Shown here in pieces: positions 28,501-42,265 of a stretch of DNA of 64,000 nucleotides (within the stretch, counting starts at the first letter, position 1; each line of letters begins with the position of its first letter). The stretch spans positions 34,182,130-34,246,129 of the forward strand of contig NC_080050.1 in assembly GCF_026212465.1 (NCBI RefSeq), given 5' to 3'. The notes under the pieces are model-generated. The model was not told the DNA's origin, ran no database searches, and saw only the letters and a program-made list of their open reading frames with translations. Position numbers and translations under genes: made by a program. This stretch comes from Amaranthus tricolor (Eukaryota > Streptophyta > Magnoliopsida > Caryophyllales > Amaranthaceae).

Positions 28501-29929
28501 AATTGAAAATAATAGTCATATGATAGAAATTACGTGTTAAGTTGCGATTATATGTGTTTTTAAGCTTTTTTGGCACTTTCGCACATAAAGTAGCCCAAAC
28601 TTGCATTGTTTTGCATGTAACTTGGCACACAACACTATTTGGTATATATTATTGTGTTGAAGTGGTTAGAATTTAAAATGATAGTTATATGCTAGAAATT
28701 ACGTGCTAAACGTGTGATTTTAAGGGGTTTTTAAGCTTTTTTGGCACTTACACAAATAAAGTAGCTTAAATTTGGTATGTTTTGCACGAACTTTGGAACA
28801 AAACACTCTTTGGTATATATTGTTGTTTTGAAGTGGTTACAATTGAAAATAATAGTGATATGATAGAAATTACGTGTTAAGTTGCGATTTTATGTGTTTT
28901 TAAACTTTTTTGGCACTTTCGCACATAAAGTAGCCCAAACTTGCTTTGTTTTGCACGAAACTTGGCACACAACACTATTTGGTATATATTATTGTGTTGA
29001 AGTGGTTAGAATTTAAAATCATAGTTATATGCTAGAAATTACGTGCTAAAGGTGTGATTTTAAGGGTTTTTATGCTTTTTGGCACTTACACGAATAAAGT
29101 AACTTAAATTTGGTTTGTTTTGCACGAAACATGAAACAAAACACTCTTTGGTATATATTATTGTGTTGAAGTGGTTAGAATTGAAAATAATAGTCATATG
29201 ATTGAAATTGCGTGTTAAATTACGATTTTATGTGTTTTTTAAGCTTTTTTGGCACTTTCGCACATAAAGTAGCCCAAACTTGCGATTTTTTTCACTAAAG
29301 TTGGCACCACAACACTATTTGGTATATATTATTGTGTTGAAGTGGTTAGAATTTAAAATGATAGTTGTATGCTAGAAATTACATGCTAAAGGTGTGATTT
29401 TAAGGGTTTTTAAGCTTTTTTGGCACTTACACGAATAAAGTAGCTTAAATTTGGTTTGTTTTGCACGAAACATGGAACAAAACACTCTTTGGTATATATT
29501 ATTGTGTTGAAGTGGTTAGAATTCAAGATAATAGTCATATGACAGAAATTACGTGTTAAGTTGCGATTTTATGCGTTTTTAAGCTTTTTTGGCACTTTCG
29601 CACATAAAGAAGCCCAAACTTGCTTTGTTTTGCACGTAACTTGGCACACAACACTATTTGGTATATATTATTGTGTTGAAATGGTTAGAATTTAAAATGA
29701 TAGTTATATGCTAGAAATTACGTGCTAAAGGTGTGATTTTAAGGGTTTTTAAGCTTTTTTGGCACTTACACGAATAAAGTAGCTTAAATTTGGTATGTTT
29801 GGCATGAAATTTGGAACAAAACACTTTTTGGTATATATTACTGTGTTGAAGTGGTTAGAGTTGAAAATAATAGTCATATCATAGAAATTACGAGTTAAGC
29901 TGCGATTTGATGTGTTTTTAACCTTTTTT

Positions 29930-29937
29930 GGCACAAA
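29930..29937. other. 20-bp deletion inside a B monomer (marker 1, right copy)
   Basis: Same deletion as at 24880, 5,053 bp downstream. Confidence 0.85.
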
Positions 29938-30588
29938 CTTGCTTTGTTTTGCACGAAACTTGGCACACAACACTATTTGGTATATATTATTGTGTTGAAG
30001 TGGTTAGAAATTAAAATGATCGTTATATATTAGAAATTACGTGCTAAAGGTGTGATTTTAAGGGTTTTTAAGCTTTTTTGGCACTTACACGAATAAAGTA
30101 GCTTAAATTTGATATGTTTTGCATGAAATTTGGAACAAAACACTCTTTGGTATATATTATTGTTTTGAAGTGGTTAGAATTGAAAATAATAGTCATATGA
30201 TAGAAATTACGTGTTAAGTTGCGATTTTATGCGTTTTTTAAGCTTTTTTGGCACTTTCGCACATAAAGAAGCCCAAACTTGCTTTGTTTTGCACGTAACT
30301 TGGCACACAACACTATTTGGTAAATATTATTGTGTTGAAATGGTTAGAATTTAAAATGATAGTTATATGCTAGAAATTACGTGCTAAAGGTGTGATTTTA
30401 AGGGTTTTTAAGCTTTTTTGGCACTTACACGAATAAAGTAGCTTAAATTTGCTTTGTTTTGCACGAAATTTGGAACAAAACACTTTTTGGTATATATTAC
30501 TGTGTTGAAGTGGTTAGAATTGAAAATAATAGTCATATCATAGAAATTACGAGTTAAGTTGCGATTTGATGTGTTTTTAACCTTTTTT

Positions 30589-30596
30589 GGCACAAA
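30589..30596. other. 20-bp deletion inside a B monomer (marker 2, right copy)
   Basis: Same deletion as at 25539, about 5,053 bp downstream. Confidence 0.85.
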
Positions 30597-33500
30597 CTTG
30601 CGTTGTTTTGCACGAAACTTGGCACACAACACTATTTGGTATATATTATTGTGTTTAAGCGGTTAGAATTTAAAATGATAGTTATATGCTAGAAATTACG
30701 TGCTAAAGGTGTGATTTTAAGGGTTTTTAAGCTTTTTTGGCACTTACACAAATAAAGTAGCTTAAATTTGGTATGTTTTGCACGAAATTTGGAACAAAAC
30801 ACTCTTTGGTATATACTATTGTTTTGAAGTGGTTAGAATTGAAAATAATAGTCATATGATAGAAATTACGTGTTAAGTTGCGATTATATGTGTTTTAAAG
30901 CTTTTTTGGCACTTTCGCATATAAAGTAGCCCAAACTTGCTTTGTTTTTCACGTAACTTGGCACACAACACTATTTGGTATATATTATTGTGTTGAAGTG
31001 GTTAGAATTTAAAATGATAGTTATATGCTAGAAATTACGTGCTAAAGGTGTGATTTTAGGGGTTTTTAAGCTTTTTTGGCACTTACACAAATAAAGTAGC
31101 TTAAATTTGGTATGTTTTGCACGAACTTTGGAACAAAACACTCTTTGGTATATATTATTGTTTTGAAGTGGTTAGAATTGAAAATAATAGTCATATGATA
31201 AAAATTACGTGTTAAGTTGCGATTTTATGTGTTTTTAAACTTTTTTGGCACTTTCGCACATAAAGTAGCCCAAACTTGCTTTGTTTTGCACGAAACTTGG
31301 CACACAACACTATTTGGTATATATTATTGTGTTGAAGTGGTTAGAATTTAAAATGATAGTTATATGCTAGAAATTACGTGCTAAAGGTGTGATTTTAAAG
31401 GTTTTTAAGCTTTTTTGGCACTTACACAAATAAAGTAGCTTAAAGTTGGTATGTTTTGCACGAAATTTAGAACATAACACTCTTTGGTATATATTATTGT
31501 TTTGAAGTGGTTAGAATTGAAAATAATAGTCATATGATAGAAATTACGTGTTAAGTTGCGATTTTATGCGTTTTTAAGCTTTTTTGGCACTTTCGCACAT
31601 AAAGTAGCCCAAACTTGCTTTGTTTTGCACGTAACTTGGCACACAACACTATTTGGTATATGTTATTGTGTTGATGTGGTTCGAATTTAAAATCATAATT
31701 ATATGCTAGAAATTACGTTCTAAAGGTGTGATTTTAAGGGTTTTTAAGCTTTTTTTGGCACTTACACGAATAAATTAGCTTAAATTTGGTTTGTTTTGCA
31801 CGAAACATAGAACAACACACTCTTTGGTATATATTATTGTGTAGAAGTGGTTATAATTGAAAACAATAGTTATATGATAGAAATTACGTGTTATATTGAG
31901 ATTTGATGTGGTATTAAGCTTTTTTGGCACTTTCGCACATAATGTAGCCCAAACTTGCTTTGTTATGCACGAAACTTGGCACACAACACTATTTGGTATA
32001 TATTATTGTGTTGAAGTGGTTAGAATTGAAAATCATAGTTATATGCTAGAAATTACGTTCTATAGGTGTGATTTTAAGGGTTTTTAAGCTTTTTTGGCAC
32101 TTACACGAATAAATTAGGTTAAATTTGGTTTGTTTTGCACGAAACATGGAACAAAACACTCTTTGGTATATATTATTGTGTTGAAGTGGTTAGAATTGAA
32201 AATAATAGTCATATGATTGAAATTACGTGTTAAATTGCGATTTTACGTATTTTTAAGCTTTTTTGGCACTATCGCACATAAAGTAGCCCAAACTTGCGTT
32301 ATTTTTCACGAAAGTTGGCACACAACACTATTTGGTATATATTATTGTGTTGAAGTGGTTAGAAATTAAAATGATAGTTATATGTTAGAAATTACGTGCT
32401 AAAGGTGTGATTTTAAGCGTTTTTAAGCTTTTTTGGCACTTACACGAATAAAGTAGCTTAAATTTGATATGTTTTGCACGAAATTTGGAACAAAACACTC
32501 TTCGGTATATATTATTGTTTTGAAGTGGTTAGAATTGAAAATAATAGTCATATGATAGAAATTACGTGTTAAGTTGCGATTTTATGCGTTTTTAAGCTTT
32601 TTTGGCACTTTCGCACATAAAGTAGCCCAAACTTGCTTTGTTTTGCACGTAACTTGGCACACAACACTATTTGGTATATGATTTTGTGTTGAAGTGGTTA
32701 GAATTGAAAATCATAGTTATATGCTAAAAATTACGTTCTAAAGGTGTGATTTTAAGGGTTTTTAAGCTTTTTTGGCACTTACACGAATAAATTAGCTTAA
32801 ATTTGGTTTGTTTTGCACGAAACATGGAACAACACACTCTTTGGTATATATTATTGTGTTGAAGTGGTTATAATTGAAAACAATAGTCATATGATTGAAA
32901 TTGCGTGTTAAATTACGATTTTATGTGTTTTTAAGCTTTTTTGGCACTTTCGCACATAAAGTAGCCCAAACTTGCGTTGTTTTTCACTAAAATTGGCACA
33001 CAACACTATTTGGTATATATTATTGTGTTGAAGTGGTTAGAATTTAAAATGATAGTTATATGCTAGAAATTACGTGCTAAAGGTGTGATTTTAAGGGTTT
33101 TTAAGCTTTTTTGGCACTTACACAAATAAAGTAGCTTAAAGTTGGTATGTTTTGCACGAAATTTGGAACAAAACACTCTTTGGTATATATTATTGTTTTG
33201 AAGTGGTTAGAATTGAAAATAATAGTCATATGATAGAAATTACGTGTTAAGTTGCGATTTTATGCGTTTTTAAGCTTTTTTGGCACTTTCGCACATAAAG
33301 TAGCCCAAACTTGCTTTGTTTTGCACGTAACTTGGCACACAACACTATTTGGTATATGTTATTGTGTTGATGTGGTTAGAATTTAAAATCATAATTATAT
33401 GCTAGAAATTACGTTCTAAAGGTGTGATTTTAAGGGTTTTTAAGCTTTTTTGGCACTTACACGAATAAATTAGCTTAAATTTGGTTTGTTTTGCACGAAA

Positions 33501-34107
33501 CATAGAACAACACACTCTTTGGTATATATTATTGTGGTGAAGTGGTTATAATTGAAAACAATAGTTATATGATAGAAATTACGTGTTATATTGAGATTTG
33601 ATGTGGTATTAAGCTTTTTTGGCACTTTCGCACATAAAGTAGCCCAAACTTGCTTTGTTATGCACGAAACTTGGCACACAACACTATTTGGTATATATTA
33701 TTGTGTTGAAGTGGTTAGAATTGAAAATCATAGTTATATGCTTGAAATTACGTTCTATAGGTGTGATTTTAAGGGTTTTTAAGCTTTTTTGGCACTTACA
33801 CGAATAAATTAGGTTAAATTTGGTTTGTTTTGCACGAAACATGGAACAAAACACTCTTTGGTATATATTATTGTGTTGAAGTGGTTAGAATTGAAAATAA
33901 TAGTCATATGATTGAAATTACGTGTTAAATTGCGATTTTACGTATTTTTAAGCTTTTTTGGCACTATCGCACATAAAGTAGCCCAAACTTGCGTTATTTT
34001 TCACGAAAGTTGGCACACAACACTATTTGGTATATATTATTGAGTTGAAGTGGTTAGAAATTAAAATGATAGTTATATGTTAGAAATTACGTGCTAAAGG
34101 TGTGATT

Positions 34108-34122
34108 TTAAGGGTTGCACTT
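34108..34122. other. Short deletion at the HindIII box of an A monomer
   Basis: 'aagggttgcacttacac' replaces the usual 'aagggtttttaag' followed by 'cttttttggcacttacac'; about 14 bp including the AAGCTT site are gone. The corresponding monomer of the next unit (about 36810) is complete. Confidence 0.8.
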
Positions 34123-37100
34123 ACACAAATAAAGTAGCTTAAATTTGGTATGTTTTGCACGAACTTTGGAACAAAACACGCTTTGGTATATATTATTGTT
34201 TTGAAGTGGTTAGAATTGAAAATAATAGTCATATGATAAAAATTACGTGTTAAGTTGCGATTTTATGTGTTTTTAAACTTTTTTGGCACTTTCGCACATA
34301 AAGTAGCCCAAACTTGCTTTGTTTTGCACGAAACTTGGCACACAACACTATTTGGTATATATTATTGTGTTGAAGTGGTTAGAATTTAAAATCATAGTTA
34401 TATGCTAGAAATTACGTGCTAAAGGTGTGATTTTAAGGGTTTCTATGCTTTTTGGCACTTACACGAATAAAGTAGCTTAAATTTGGTTTGTTTTGCACGA
34501 AACATGAAACAAAACACTCTTTGGTATATATTATTGTGTTGAAGTGGTTTAGAATTGAAAATAATAGTCATATGATTGAAATTGCGTGTTAAATTACGAT
34601 TTTATGTGTTTTTTATGCTTTTTTGGCACTTTCGCACATAAAGTAGCCCAAACTTGCGTTGTTTTTCACTAAAATTGGCACACAACACTATTTGGTATAT
34701 ATTATTGTGTTGAAGTGGTTAGAATTTAAAATGATAGTTATATGCTAGAAATTACGTGCTAAAGGTGTGATTTTAAGGGTTTTTAAGCTTTTTTGGCACT
34801 TACACGAATAAATTAGGTTAAATTTGGTTTGTTTTGCACGAAACATGAAACAAAACACTCTTTGGTATATATTATTGTGTTGAAGTGGTTAGAATTGAAA
34901 ATAATAGTCATATGATTGAAATTACGTGTTAAATTGCGATTTTACGTATTTTTAAGCTTTTTTGGCACTATCGCACATAAAGTAGCCCAAACTTGCGTTA
35001 TTTTTCACGAAAGTTGGCACACAACACTATTTGGTATATATTATTGTGTTGAAGTGGTTAGAAATTAAAATGATAGTTATATGTTAGAAATTACGTGCTA
35101 AAGGTGTGATTTTAAGCGTTTTTAAGCTTTTTTTGGCACTTACACGAATAAAGTAGCTTAAATTTGATATGTTTTGCACGAAATTTGGAACAAAACACTC
35201 TTCGGTATATATTATTGTTTTGAAGTGGTTAGAATTGAAAATAATAGTCATATGATAGAAATTACGTGTTAAGTTGCGATTTTATGCGTTTTTAAGCTTT
35301 TTTGGCACTTTCGCACATAAAGTAGCCCAAACTTGCTTTGTTTTGCACGTAACTTGGCACACAACACTATTTGGTATATGATTTTGTGTTGAAGTGGTTA
35401 GAATTGAAAATCATAGTTATATGCTAAAAATTACGTTCTAAAGGTGTGATTTTAAGGGTTTTTAAGCTTTTTTGGCACTTACACGAATAAATTAGCTTAA
35501 ATTTGGTTTGTTTTGCACGAAACATGGAACAACACACTCTTTGGTATATATTATTGTGTTGAAGTGGTTATAATTGAAAACAATAGTCATATGATTGAAA
35601 TTGCGTGTTAAATTACGATTTTATGTGTTTTTAAGCTTTTTTGGCACTTTCGCACATAAAGTAGCCCAAACTTGCGTTGTTTTTCACTAAAATTGGCACA
35701 CAACACTATTTGGTATATATTATTGTGTTGAAGTGGTTAGAATTTAAAATGATAGTTATATGCTAGAAATTACGTGCTAAAGGTGTGATTTTAAGGGTTT
35801 TTAAGCTTTTTGGCACTTACACAAATAAAGTAGCTTAAAGTTGGTATGTTTTGCACGAAATTTGGAACAAAACACTCTTTGGTATATATTATTGTTTTGA
35901 AGTGGTTAGAATTGAAAATAATAGTCATATGATAGAAATTACGTGTTAAGTTGCGATTTTATGCGTTTTTAAGCTTTTTTGGCACTTTCGCACATAAAGT
36001 AGCCCAAACTTGCTTTGTTTTGCACGTAACTTGGCACACAACACTATTTGGTATATGTTATTGTGTTGATGTGGTTAGAATTTAAAATCATAATTATATG
36101 CTAGAAATTACGTTCTAAAGGTGTGATTTTAAGGGTTTTTAAGCTTTTTTGGCACTTACACGAATAAATTAGCTTAAATTTGGTTTGTTTTGCACGAAAC
36201 ATAGAACAACACACTCTTTGGTATATATTATTGTGGTGAAGTGGTTATAATTGAAAACAATAGTTATATGATAGAAATTACGTGTTATATTGAGATTTGA
36301 TGTGGTATTAAGCTTTTTTGGCACTTTCGCACATAAAGTAGCCCAAACTTGCTTTGTTATGCACGAAACTTGGCACACAACACTATTTGGTATATATTAT
36401 TGTGTTGAAGTGGTTAGAATTGAAAATCATAGTTATATGCTTGAAATTACGTTCTATAGGTGTGATTTTAAGGGTTTTTAAGCTTTTTTGGCACTTACAC
36501 GAATAAATTAGGTTAAATTTGGTTTGTTTTGCACGAAACATGGAACAAAACACTCTTTGGTATATATTATTGTGTTGAAGTGGTTAGAATTGAAAATAAT
36601 AGTCATATGATTGAAATTACGTGTTAAATTGCGATTTTACGTATTTTTAAGCTTTTTTGGCACTATCGCACATAAAGTAGCCCAAACTTGCGTTATTTTT
36701 CACGAAAGTTGGCACACAACACTATTTGGTATATTATTGAGTTGAAGTGGTTAGAAATTAAAATGATAGTTATATGTTAGAAATTACGTGCTAAAGGTGT
36801 GATTTTAAGGGTTTTTAAGCTTTTTTGGCACTTACACAAATAAAGTAGCTTAAATTTGGTATGTTTTGCACGAACTTTGGAACAAAACACGCTTTGGTAT
36901 ATATTATTGTTTTGAAGTGGTTAGAATTGAAAATAATAGTCATATGATAAAAATTACGTGTTAAGTTGCGATTTTATGTGTTTTTAAACTTTTTTGGCAC
37001 TTTCGCACATAAAGTAGCCCAAACTTGCTTTGTTTTGCACGAAACTTGGCACACAACACTATTTGGTATATATTATTGTGTTGAAGTGGTTAGAATTTAA

Positions 37101-37473
37101 AATCATAGTTATATGCTAGAAATTACGTGCTAAAGGTGTGATTTTAAGGGTTTCTATGCTTTTTGGCACTTACACGAATAAAGTAGCTTAAATTTGGTTT
37201 GTTTTGCACGAAACATGAAACAAAACACTCTTTGGTATATATTATTGTGTTGAAGTGGTTAGAATTGAAAATAATAGTCATATGATTGAAATTGCGTGTT
37301 AAATTACGATTTTATGTGTTTTTTATGCTTTTTTGGCACTTTCGCACATAAAGTAGCCCAAACTTGCGTTGTTTTTCACTAAAATTGGCACACAACACTA
37401 TTTGGTATATATTATTGTGTTGAAGTGGTTAGAATTTAAAATGATAGTTATATGCTAGAAATTACGTGCTAAA

Positions 37474-37513
37474 GGTGTGATTTTAAGGGTTTTGGTGTGA
37501 TTTTAAGGGTTTT
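37474..37513. repeat. Perfect 20-bp tandem duplication inside a monomer
   Basis: 'ggtgtgattttaagggtttt' occurs at 37474-37493 and immediately again at 37494-37513. It explains why this HOR unit measures 1,715 bp and not 1,695. Confidence 0.9.
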
Positions 37514-38344
37514 TAAGCTTTTTTGGCACTTACACAAATAAAGTAGCTTAAAGTTGGTATGTTTTGCACGAAATTTGGAACAAAACACTCTTTGGTATAT
37601 ATTATTGTTTTGAAGTGGTTAGAATTGAAAATAATAGTCCATATGATAGAAATTACGTGTTAAGTTGCGATTTTATGCGTTTTTTAAGCTTTTTTGGCAC
37701 TTTCGCACATAAAGTAGCCCAAACTTGCTTTGTTTTGCACGTAACTTGGCACACAACACTATTTGGTATATGTTATTGTGTTGATGTGGTTCGAATTTAA
37801 AATCATAATTATATGCTAGAAATTACGTTCTAAATGTGTGATTTTAAGGGTTTTTAAGCTTTTTTGGCACTTACACGAATAAATTAGCTTAAATTTGGTT
37901 TGTTTTGCACGAAACATAGAACAACACACTCTTTGGTATATATTATTGTGTTGAAGTGGTTATAATTGAAAACAATAGTTATATGATAGAAATTACGTGT
38001 TATATTGAGATTTGATGTGGTATTAAGCTTTTTTGGCACTTTCGCACATAAAGTAGCCCAAACTTGCTTTGTTATGCACGAAACTTGGCACACAACACTA
38101 TTTGGGTATATATTATTGTGTTGAAGTGGTTAGAATTGAAAATCATAGTCATATGCTAGAAATACGTTCTATAGGTGTGATTTTAAGGGTTTTTAAGCTT
38201 TTTTGGCACTTACACGAATAAATTAGGTTAAATTTGGTTTGTTTTGCACGAAACATGAAACAAAACACTCTTTGGTATATATTATTGTGTTGAAGTGGTT
38301 AGAATTGAAAATAATAGTCATATGATTGAAATTACGTGTTAAAT

Positions 38345-38365
38345 TGCGATTTTGCACTATCGCAC
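38345..38365. other. ~21-bp deletion at the HindIII box of a B monomer
   Basis: 'gcgattttgcactatcgcac' lacks the segment from 'acgta' through the AAGCTT site to 'ttttg' that is present in sister monomers (for example near 36640). It accounts for most of the short 1,675-bp spacing of this HOR unit. Confidence 0.85.
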
Positions 38366-41300
38366 ATAAAGTAGCCCAAACTTGCGTTATTTTTCACGAA
38401 AGTTGGCACACAACACTATTTGGTATATATTATTGTGTTGAAGTGGTTAGAAATTAAAATGATAGTTATATGTTAGAAATTACGTGCTAAAGGTGTGATT
38501 TTAAGCGTTTTTAAGCTTTTTTGGCACTTACACGAATAAAGTAGCTTAAATTTGATATGTTTTGCACGAAATTTGGAACAAAACACTCTTCGGTATATAT
38601 TATTGTTTTGAAGTGGTTAGAATTGAAAATAATAGTCATATGATAGAAATTACGTGTTAAGTTGCGATTTTATGCGTTTTTAAGCTTTTTTGGCACTTTC
38701 GCACATAAAGTAGCCCAAACTTGCTTTGTTTTGCACGTAACTTGGCACACAACACTATTTGGTATATGATTTTGTGTTGAAGTGGTTAGAATTGAAAATC
38801 ATAGTTATATGCTAAAAATTACGTTCTAAAGGTGTGATTTTAAGGGTTTTTAAGCTTTTTTGGCACTTACACGAATAAATTAGCTTAAATTTGGTTTGTT
38901 TTGCACGAAACATGGAACAACACACTCTTTGGTATATATTATTGTGTTGAAGTGGTTATAATTGAAAACAATAGTCATATGATTGAAATTGCGTGTTAAA
39001 TTACGATTTTATGTGTTTTTAAGCTTTTTTTGGCACTTTCGCACATAAAGTAGCCCAAACTTGCGTTGTTTTTCACTAAAATTGGCACACAACACTATTT
39101 GGTATATATTATTGTGTTGAAGTGGTTAGAATTTAAAATGATAGTTATATGCTAGAAATTACGTGCTAAAGGTGTGATTTTAAGGGTTTTTAAGCTTTTT
39201 TGGCACTTACACAAATAAAGTAGCTTAAAGTTGGTATGTTTTGCACGAAATTTGGAACAAAACACTCTTTGGTATATATTATTGTTTTGAAGTGGTTAGA
39301 ATTGAAAATAATAGTCATATGATAGAAATTACGTGTTAAGTTGCGATTTTATGCGTTTTTAAGCTTTTTTGGCACTTTCGCACATAAAGTAGCCCAAACT
39401 TGCTTTGTTTTGCACGTAACTTGGCACACAACACTATTTGGTATATGTTATTGTGTTGATGTGGTTAGAATTTAAAATCATAATTATATGCTAGAAATTA
39501 CGTTCTAAAGGTGTGATTTTAAGGGTTTTTAAGCTTTTTTGGCACTTACACGAATAAATTAGCTTAAATTTGGTTTGTTTTGCACGAAACATAGAACAAC
39601 ACACTCTTTGGTATATATTATTGTGGTGAAGTGGTTATAATTGAAAACAATAGTTATATGATAGAAATTACGTGTTATATTGAGATTTGATGTGGTATTA
39701 AGCTTTTTTGGCACTTTCGCACATAAAGTAGCCCAAACTTGCTTTGTTATGCACGAAACTTGGCACACAACACTATTTGGTATATATTATTGTGTTGAAG
39801 TGGTTAGAATTGAAAATCATAGTTATATGCTAGAAATTACGTTCTATAGGTGTGATTTTAAGGGTTTTTAAGCTTTTTTGGCACTTACACGAATAAATTA
39901 GGTTAAATTTGGTTTGTTTTGCACGAAACATGGAACAAAACACTCTTTGGTATATATTATTGTGTTGAAGTGGTTAGAATTGAAAATAATAGTCATATGA
40001 TTGAAATTACGTGTTAAATTGCGATTTTACGTATTTTTAAGCTTTTTTGGCACTATCGCACATAAAGTAGCCCAAACTTGCGTTATTTTTCACGAAAGTT
40101 GGCACACAACACTATTTGGTATATATTATTGTGTTGAAGTGGTTAGAAATTAAAATGATAGTTATATGTTAGAAATTACGTGCTAAAGGTGTGATTTTAA
40201 GGGTTTTTAAGCTTTTTTGGCACTTACACAAATAAAGTAGCTTAAATTTGGTATGTTTTGCACGAACTTTGGAACAAAACACTCTTTGGTATATATTATT
40301 GTTTTGAAGTGGTTAGAATTGAAAATAATAGTCATATGATAAAAATTACGTGTTAAGTTGCGATTTTATGTGTTTTTAAACTTTTTTGGCACTTTCGCAC
40401 ATAAAGTAGCCCAAACTTGCTTTGTTTTGCACGAAACTTGGCACACAACACTATTTGGTATATATTATTGTGTTGAAGTGGTTAGAATTTAAAATCATAG
40501 TTATATGCTAGAAATTACGTGCTAAAGGTGTGATTTTAAGGGTTTTTATGCTTTTTGGCACTTACACGAATAAAGTAGCTTAAATTTGGTTTGTTTTGCA
40601 CGAAACATGAAACAAAACACTCTTTGGTATATATTATTGTGTTGAAGTGGTTAGAATTGAAAATAATAGTCATATGATTGAAATTGCGTGTTAAATTACG
40701 ATTTTATGTGTTTTTAAGCTTTTTTGGCACTTTCGCACATAAAGTAGCCCAAACTTGCGTTGTTTTTCACTAAAATTGGCACACAACACTATTTGGTATA
40801 TATTATTGTGTTGAAGTGGTTAGAATTTAAAATGATAGTTATATGCTAGAAATTACGTGCTAAAGGTGTGATTTTAAGGGTTTTTAAGCTTTTTTGGCAC
40901 TTACACAAATAAAGTAGCTTAAAGTTGGTATGTTTTGCACGAAATTTGGAACAAAACACTCTTTGGTATATATTATTGTTTTGAAGTGGTTAGAATTGAA
41001 AATAATAGTCATATGATAGAAATTACGTGTTAAGTTGCGATTTTATGCGTTTTTAAGCTTTTTTGGCACTTTCGCACATAAAGTAGCCCAAACTTGCTTT
41101 GTTTTGCACGTAACTTGGCACACAACACTATTTGGTATATGTTATTGTGTTGATGTGGTTCGAATTTAAAATCATAATTATATGCTAGAAATTACGTTCT
41201 AAAGGTGTGATTTTAAGGGTTTTTAAGCTTTTTTGGCACTTACACGAATAAATTAGCTTAAATTTGGTTTGTTTTGCACGAAACATAGAACAACACACTC

Positions 41301-42234
41301 CTTGGTATATATTATTGTGTTGAAGTGGTTATAATTGAAAACAATAGTTATATGATAGAAATTACGTGTTATATTGAGATTTGATGTGGTATTAAGCTTT
41401 TTTGGCACTTTCGCACATAAAGTAGCCCAAACTTGCTTTGTTATGCACGAAACTTGGCACACAACACTATTTGGTATATATTATTGTGTTGAAGTGGTTA
41501 GAATTGAAAATCATAGTTATATGCTAGAAATTACGTTCTATAGGTGTGATTTTAAGGGTTTTTAAGCTTTTTTGGCACTTACACGAATAAATTAGGTTAA
41601 ATTTGGTTTGTTTTGCACGAAACATGGAACAAAACACTCTTTGGTATATATTATTGTGTTGAAGTGGTTAGAATTGAAAATAATAGTCATATGATTGAAA
41701 TTACGTGTTAAATTGCGATTTTACGTATTTTTAAGCTTTTTTGGCACTATCGCACATAAAGTAGCCCAAACTTGCGTTATTTTTCACGAAAGTTGGCACA
41801 CAACACTATTTGGTATATATTATTGTGTTGAAGTGGTTAGAAATTAAAATGATAGTTATATGTTAGAAATTACGTGCTAAAGGTGTGATTTTAAGCGTTT
41901 TTAAGCTTTTTTGGCACTTACACGAATAAAGTAGCTTAAATTTGATATGTTTTGCACGAAATTTGGAACAAAACACTCTTCGGTATATATTATTGTTTTG
42001 AAGTGGTTAGAATTGAAAATAATAGTCATATGATAGAAATTACGTGTTAAGTTGCGATTTTATGCGTTTTTAAGCTTTTTTGGCACTTTCGCACATAAAG
42101 TAGCCCAAACTTGCTTTGTTTTGCACGTAACTTGGCACACAACACTATTTGGTATATGATTTTGTGTTGAAGTGGTTAGAATTGAAAATCATAGTTATAT
42201 GCTAAAAATTACGTTCTAAAGGTGTGATTTTAAG

Positions 42235-42265
42235 GGTTTTTAAGCTTTTTTCGCACTTTCGCACA
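42235..42265. other. Hybrid monomer (A head, B tail) in a 9-monomer HOR unit
   Basis: An A head ('gttctaaaggtgtgattt') continues through the HindIII box straight into a B tail ('cactttcgcacataaag'). A/B alternation predicts an A tail. The switch lies in the T-rich box shared by both types. The surrounding unit is one monomer short (1,526 bp), as expected from unequal exchange between A and B. Confidence 0.85.

Larger units (their letters stand above)
22901..31330. repeat. Satellite zone IV: dimeric array with a ~5.05-kb segmental duplication
   Basis: A/B dimers continue with a mixture of zone III and zone V variants. The first monomer with the zone V marker 'gtggtattaagc' appears at 27197. 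The zone is dominated by a duplicated segment described in separate entries. No gene, RNA gene or transposon seen. Confidence 0.9.
28990..31333. repeat. ~5.05-kb-spaced duplication, right copy
   Basis: Partner of 23940-26280. Both copies carry the deleted monomers 659-660 bp apart, so the deletions predate the duplication. The copies differ by scattered substitutions and single-base changes. Confidence 0.8.

Noticed and set aside
84..31984. Repeated minus-strand open frames of 61-92 codons (for example 762-1001, 7210-7449, 29749-29973)
   Set aside because: They recur with the satellite dimer, resemble no protein I know, and shift or break freely with one-base changes. A 339-bp dimer divisible by three keeps frames open by chance.
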